In this document: positions 8,371-10,783 of the stretch, in pieces
Layout: every line of letters begins with the position of its first letter
Numbering within the stretch: the stretch's first letter is position 1
NCBI GenBank assembly: GCA_003049465.1
Contig: PYSS01000262.1
Span: 1-10,783 of the forward strand
Direction of reading: 5' to 3'
Length of the DNA stretch: 10,783 bases
Source: Magnaporthiopsis rhizophila
Taxonomy: Eukaryota; Ascomycota; Sordariomycetes; Magnaporthales; Magnaporthaceae
Translations under genes and position numbers: made by a program
The notes under the pieces: generated by a model
Databases searched by the model: none
Told to the model about the DNA's origin: nothing
Seen by the model: the letters and a program-made list of their open reading frames with translations, nothing else

Positions 8371-8878
8371 GTATCGGTACTAAATCGGACGAGGCTCGGC
8401 GATGGACCAATGCGCGGATTGTTTGTGTGTTCCTCGGAGCTGCAGACGCTTTTTTATGGAGCATGCATTTGGGCGCAGCAAGGACTGCCATGCCTGTCAC
8501 TAAGCCCAAGCGCGCACCTGCCTAGCGGATCATCCCAACTACCGTCTGACAAGGGATCTCTAATCAGGGAAGCGTTTCCCGGCACCGGGCACTAATTCGT
8601 GCGGACAGGCTGAGGGTCGGCCGGTGGCCGACAAAATTCGGGTCCCGGGTGCCAGCGAAGAAATACGGTCGCGCGAGAGGCTCGCACCTTTGGTGCAAGG
8701 AATGGCACCAAATGGGAGCACCGCCAGCTCCTGCCTCCGCTCTCACACTCGCAATTGCCGGAGGTAGAAAGATTATATGCACCTGGCCCTGACCAATTTG
8801 TTTTTGGAAAAACGGTTACTCCTGCTATTGCAAACGCCTTAAAAACAATTTTAATATTTGGACGCACAACTGTAAGGT
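8371..8878. other. Intergenic, no gene seen
   Basis: Unique sequence between the inverted-repeat element and the polypurine tract. It contains only a small hairpin (GCACC-TTT-GGTGC near 8684-8696) and short frames without recognisable products. Confidence 0.45.
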
Positions 8879-9030
8879 GAGGGGGAAAAAAAAAGAAAAA
8901 AAAAAAGAGAGAGAGATTGAGAGAGAGGGAAAGGGAAAGAGAGAGAAAGGGAGAAAGAGAAAAAGAAAAGAGAAAGACAGAGAGAAAGAGGAAGAAAAAG
9001 AGGGAGAGAGAAGGAGAGGGGCAGAGAGGG
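8879..9030. repeat. Polypurine tract (A/G microsatellite-like)
   Basis: 152 nt of almost pure A and G on the plus strand, with only four pyrimidines (8917, 8918, 8978, 9022). It begins with A9-G-A11, then GAGAGA and GAAAG repeats. The minus strand is the matching polypyrimidine tract. Such tracts can form triplex (H-DNA) or serve as promoter elements; no gene start is evident on either side. Confidence 0.9.
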
Positions 9031-9867
9031 CGTTAAAGTGAGAATGGCTTCACAATGCGAATGGATGGATGAAGCGAGTTGGTTAAACGAGTTGGGTGGG
9101 GGATCCATTGTGGTGGGAGCATCGTGGGGTCAGGCGGAACGCATCGTTGGTGGGTCCCGGCGCTTCTGACCCCACCTACACGAACCCGACCCAGACCAAG
9201 TCGCGCGCCCCGCTACGAAATTATTGTGTGGACGGGTGGACGGACAACATCGACAACACAGGGCGGTCCTCCACGGGTTGCGGCTTCACAGTGTCGGTTG
9301 ATTTGATCATTGACCTCGTCTTCCGCCACTCTTTAGAAGCTCGTCTCCAGCTAATTTACAGGGTCCCTCTAGCTGACAGAGTCTTGGCGCCCAGCCCGGA
9401 CGGAACTGACAGAGAGTAAAAGGGGGAAGTTCGTCCAGCATCTACATGGCCGAAATATTCGTTCAGTATCATTTACCCGAAAGGTTCGCTCAGCACGCGC
9501 CTTTATATGACTACCTACCTTCCGGAAACGGGCGGTTACACAAGCGAAAAGCAAAGCAGGCCATGTACCTCTGAACGTCGTGGGTGTCGTTGCCAATCAA
9601 GAAACGGAAATGCATTTCATCCATCCATTTTGGATTCCAACGGGAAACGCCTAGGTGCCCGTGTAAAAATACGTAACAATGCCTCGCTCACGCGCTCGTA
9701 CCATGCGCCCGTAATCCCAGGCTTTACAGCGACGACATTGGGTTTTGATTGAAAAAAAACATAAAAAGATAGAAAGAGAAATACAGGAAAGACAAGGAAC
9801 AAAAGAGGAAAACAGAAAAGAACAATCCAAAATTCCGTTCGGTAGACGAGAGAGGTATTTAGGGATA
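9031..9867. other. Intergenic and 3' flank of the 74-residue gene
   Basis: From 9867 down to about 9740 the minus strand is T-rich and fits a 3' UTR. The rest holds an inverted repeat (GTGGGGTCAG at 9124-9133 with CTGACCCCAC at 9166-9175) and three loosely spaced copies of a TTCG(T/C)(C/T)CAG(C/T)A motif at 9430, 9458 and 9485. No supported gene. Confidence 0.45.
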
Positions 9868-10200
9868 TTATTGCTGGCTGCCCATGGAGTCGTTCGTCGA
9901 GGTGGCCGACGAGGTCTGAGTGGGAATCTGGACGAGACGAGTCACAATGTCCAGCCCACGGTCGTTGCAAAACATGGCAATACGAGAGGCTTGCAGCGAT
10001 GCGGCATCAGCAGCCGGTGTGGTAGTGTTGGATTCAGCGGTTCTGACACGAGCATCACGATGGGTAAGCCACAGACGGGGCAGGGGGGAGAGCAGGTATC
10101 GATGTATGGGCGGCAGCTGGCATGACAAGGAAATGCAAAGGTAAACTGACACGCTGGTGGTGCTGGGGTTCACGACCAGGGAGCTTGTCTGGCTAGCCAT
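9868..10200 (-). CDS. Hypothetical small Ser/Thr-rich protein, 74 residues spliced
   Basis: The start codon at 10200 has a strong context (AGCATGG). Preferred exons are 10200-10151 and 10042-9868, separated by a 108-nt intron. The spliced protein begins MASQTSSLVVNPSTTSV. It continues through a Ser/Thr/Ala-rich stretch to a compact segment, ASLQASRIAMFCNDRGLDIV, and ends in a Ser/Thr/Gln-rich tail SMGSQQ before TAA. No signal peptide or transmembrane segment is visible, and I do not recognise the family. The intron is a multiple of three and has no stop, so unspliced RNA would encode 110 residues with a Leu/Pro/Cys-rich insert quite unlike the flanks; that contrast is one reason to prefer splicing. 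The upstream TATA box and CT-rich leader support a real transcript. Neither length has been checked against homologues. Confidence 0.5.
   Translation of the reverse strand: MASQTSSLVVNPSTTSVSVYLCISLSCQLPPIHRYLLSPLPRLWLTHRDARVRTAESNTTTPAADAASLQASRIAMFCNDRGLDIVTRLVQIPTQTSSATSTNDSMGSQQ
10043..10150 (-). other. Predicted frame-neutral intron of the 74-residue hypothetical gene
   Basis: Donor GTCAGT at 10150 fits the fungal GTNNGT pattern, and acceptor GTGTCAG ends at 10043. A pyrimidine-rich stretch (CTCTCCCCCCTGCCCC) and a weak CTTAC branch candidate about 25 nt before the end complete it. The branch match is poor, so this intron is less certain than that of the EEP gene. Length 108 nt, divisible by three. 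Confidence 0.4.
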
Positions 10201-10401
10201 GCTGTCAAAGGAAGGGAGGCAGGAGGAAGGCCTGACGGATGAATGGATGGGACGACGGTGCGGTCGGGTGGTATGGACGATTTAAAAGTAGGTAAATAGC
10301 CTGCAGATTAGACGTAGCTGGGTTGGGCAAAGCTGAATGTAGCTTGAGATGAAGCATGGAGAGAAGGGAGAGGGGAAAGGGATGAGTGTCGGGGCATACC
10401 A

Positions 10402-10411
10402 TTTATATAAA
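10402..10411 (-). promoter_or_regulatory. TATA box and CT-rich leader of the 74-residue hypothetical gene
   Basis: The minus strand reads TTTATATAAA, a near-ideal TATA box, about 200 nt upstream of the ATG at 10200. Just downstream (about 10380-10350) is a pyrimidine-rich tract including CCCTTTCCCCTCTCCC, the usual setting of fungal transcription starts. The leader to the ATG has no long purine run. Confidence 0.6.
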
Positions 10412-10607
10412 CGAGCACATCGAGAAGCGGTGGAAGGGGATTAGATCCAAAAACGCAGCGTTGGCCAAAAGTGCAAGAGATGTCGGGTGGGAAACAACGT
10501 ACTTGATAGTGGCTAGGAGACCCCCCGGGGTTGAACTAAATGTATGAATTGACTTCGTTAGGGTATCGGGGGCGGACCATTGGCGGTCGGGAAGGGGTGG
10601 CGCTAGC

Positions 10608-10671
10608 GGGCAGAGTATGGGGAGGGCAGAGTATGGAGAGGGCAGAGTATGGGGAGGGCAGAGGGTGGGGA
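10608..10671. repeat. Four tandem 16-bp units
   Basis: Units start at 10608, 10624, 10640 and 10656 with consensus GGGCAGAGTATGGGGA. The second has one change (GGAGA for GGGGA), and the fourth is altered in the middle (GAGGGTGG). The array lies about 200 nt upstream of the TATA box at 10402-10411. Confidence 0.92.
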
Positions 10672-10783
10672 GGCTCTGCGGCATGCTGGCATAAGGCAAC
10701 CATCTTGGCGTGGATCATAAATGATAATGTTCGCGCCCAGTTTCAGGGTGAGGTACGCACCCCGCCCAAATAATCGTTGAGAC

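Noticed and set aside
8592..8867. 91-codon minus-strand frame downstream of the polypurine tract
   Set aside because: It opens with GTG rather than ATG and has no recognised domain or clear start signal. The adjacent CT-rich strand alone is not enough.
1..10783. CRISPR array, operon or prokaryotic-type system
   Set aside because: The window is eukaryotic (introns, TATA boxes, fungal signal peptide). There are no spaced direct repeats of CRISPR type and no Shine-Dalgarno-linked gene clusters.

Overview
This window looks like a gene-poor stretch of a filamentous ascomycete genome (Pezizomycotina, probably Sordariomycetes). The pointers are short spliceosomal introns with fungal-type signals (donors GTTGGT, GTGAAT and GTCAGT; branch sites such as CTAAC), TATA boxes followed by pyrimidine-rich leaders, a secreted protein with a fungal signal peptide, long A/T homopolymers, and a TAGGTACC-type low-complexity block of the kind common in Sordariomycete intergenic DNA. 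The lineage is an inference; no marker gene is present.

Only one gene is certain. It lies on the minus strand at 3863-2437, in two exons split by an 86-nt intron, and encodes a secreted 446-residue protein. The protein has a DNase I-like endonuclease/exonuclease/phosphatase (EEP) catalytic domain with a complete active-site set, followed by a jacalin-like beta-prism lectin domain. An AATAAA lies about 135 nt past the stop, in the loop of a short hairpin.

Two further small genes can be reconstructed on the minus strand by combining splice signals, start context and upstream TATA boxes. One is at 814-400 (two exons, 90 residues). The other is at 10200-9868 (two exons, 74 residues spliced, or 110 residues with the intron retained). 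I do not recognise either product. Both have a TATA box about 200 nt upstream of the start codon.

The clearest non-genic structure is a 247-bp element at 8119-8365. It has 35-bp terminal inverted repeats (25 bp of them perfect), is flanked by a 5-bp direct repeat GCAAG, and has no transposase. It resembles a miniature inverted-repeat (MITE-like or foldback) element and holds an 18-codon ORF in a good start context.

The rest appears intergenic. It includes T31-GGN-T14 at 1385-1432, a T27 run at 7982-8008, a 152-nt polypurine tract at 8879-9030, a palindromic TAGGTACC block near 5173-5220, and four 16-bp tandem units at 10608-10671. The stretch 3864-8113 has several open frames of 80-200 codons but no convincing gene. 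The three genes show no sign of working in a common pathway.
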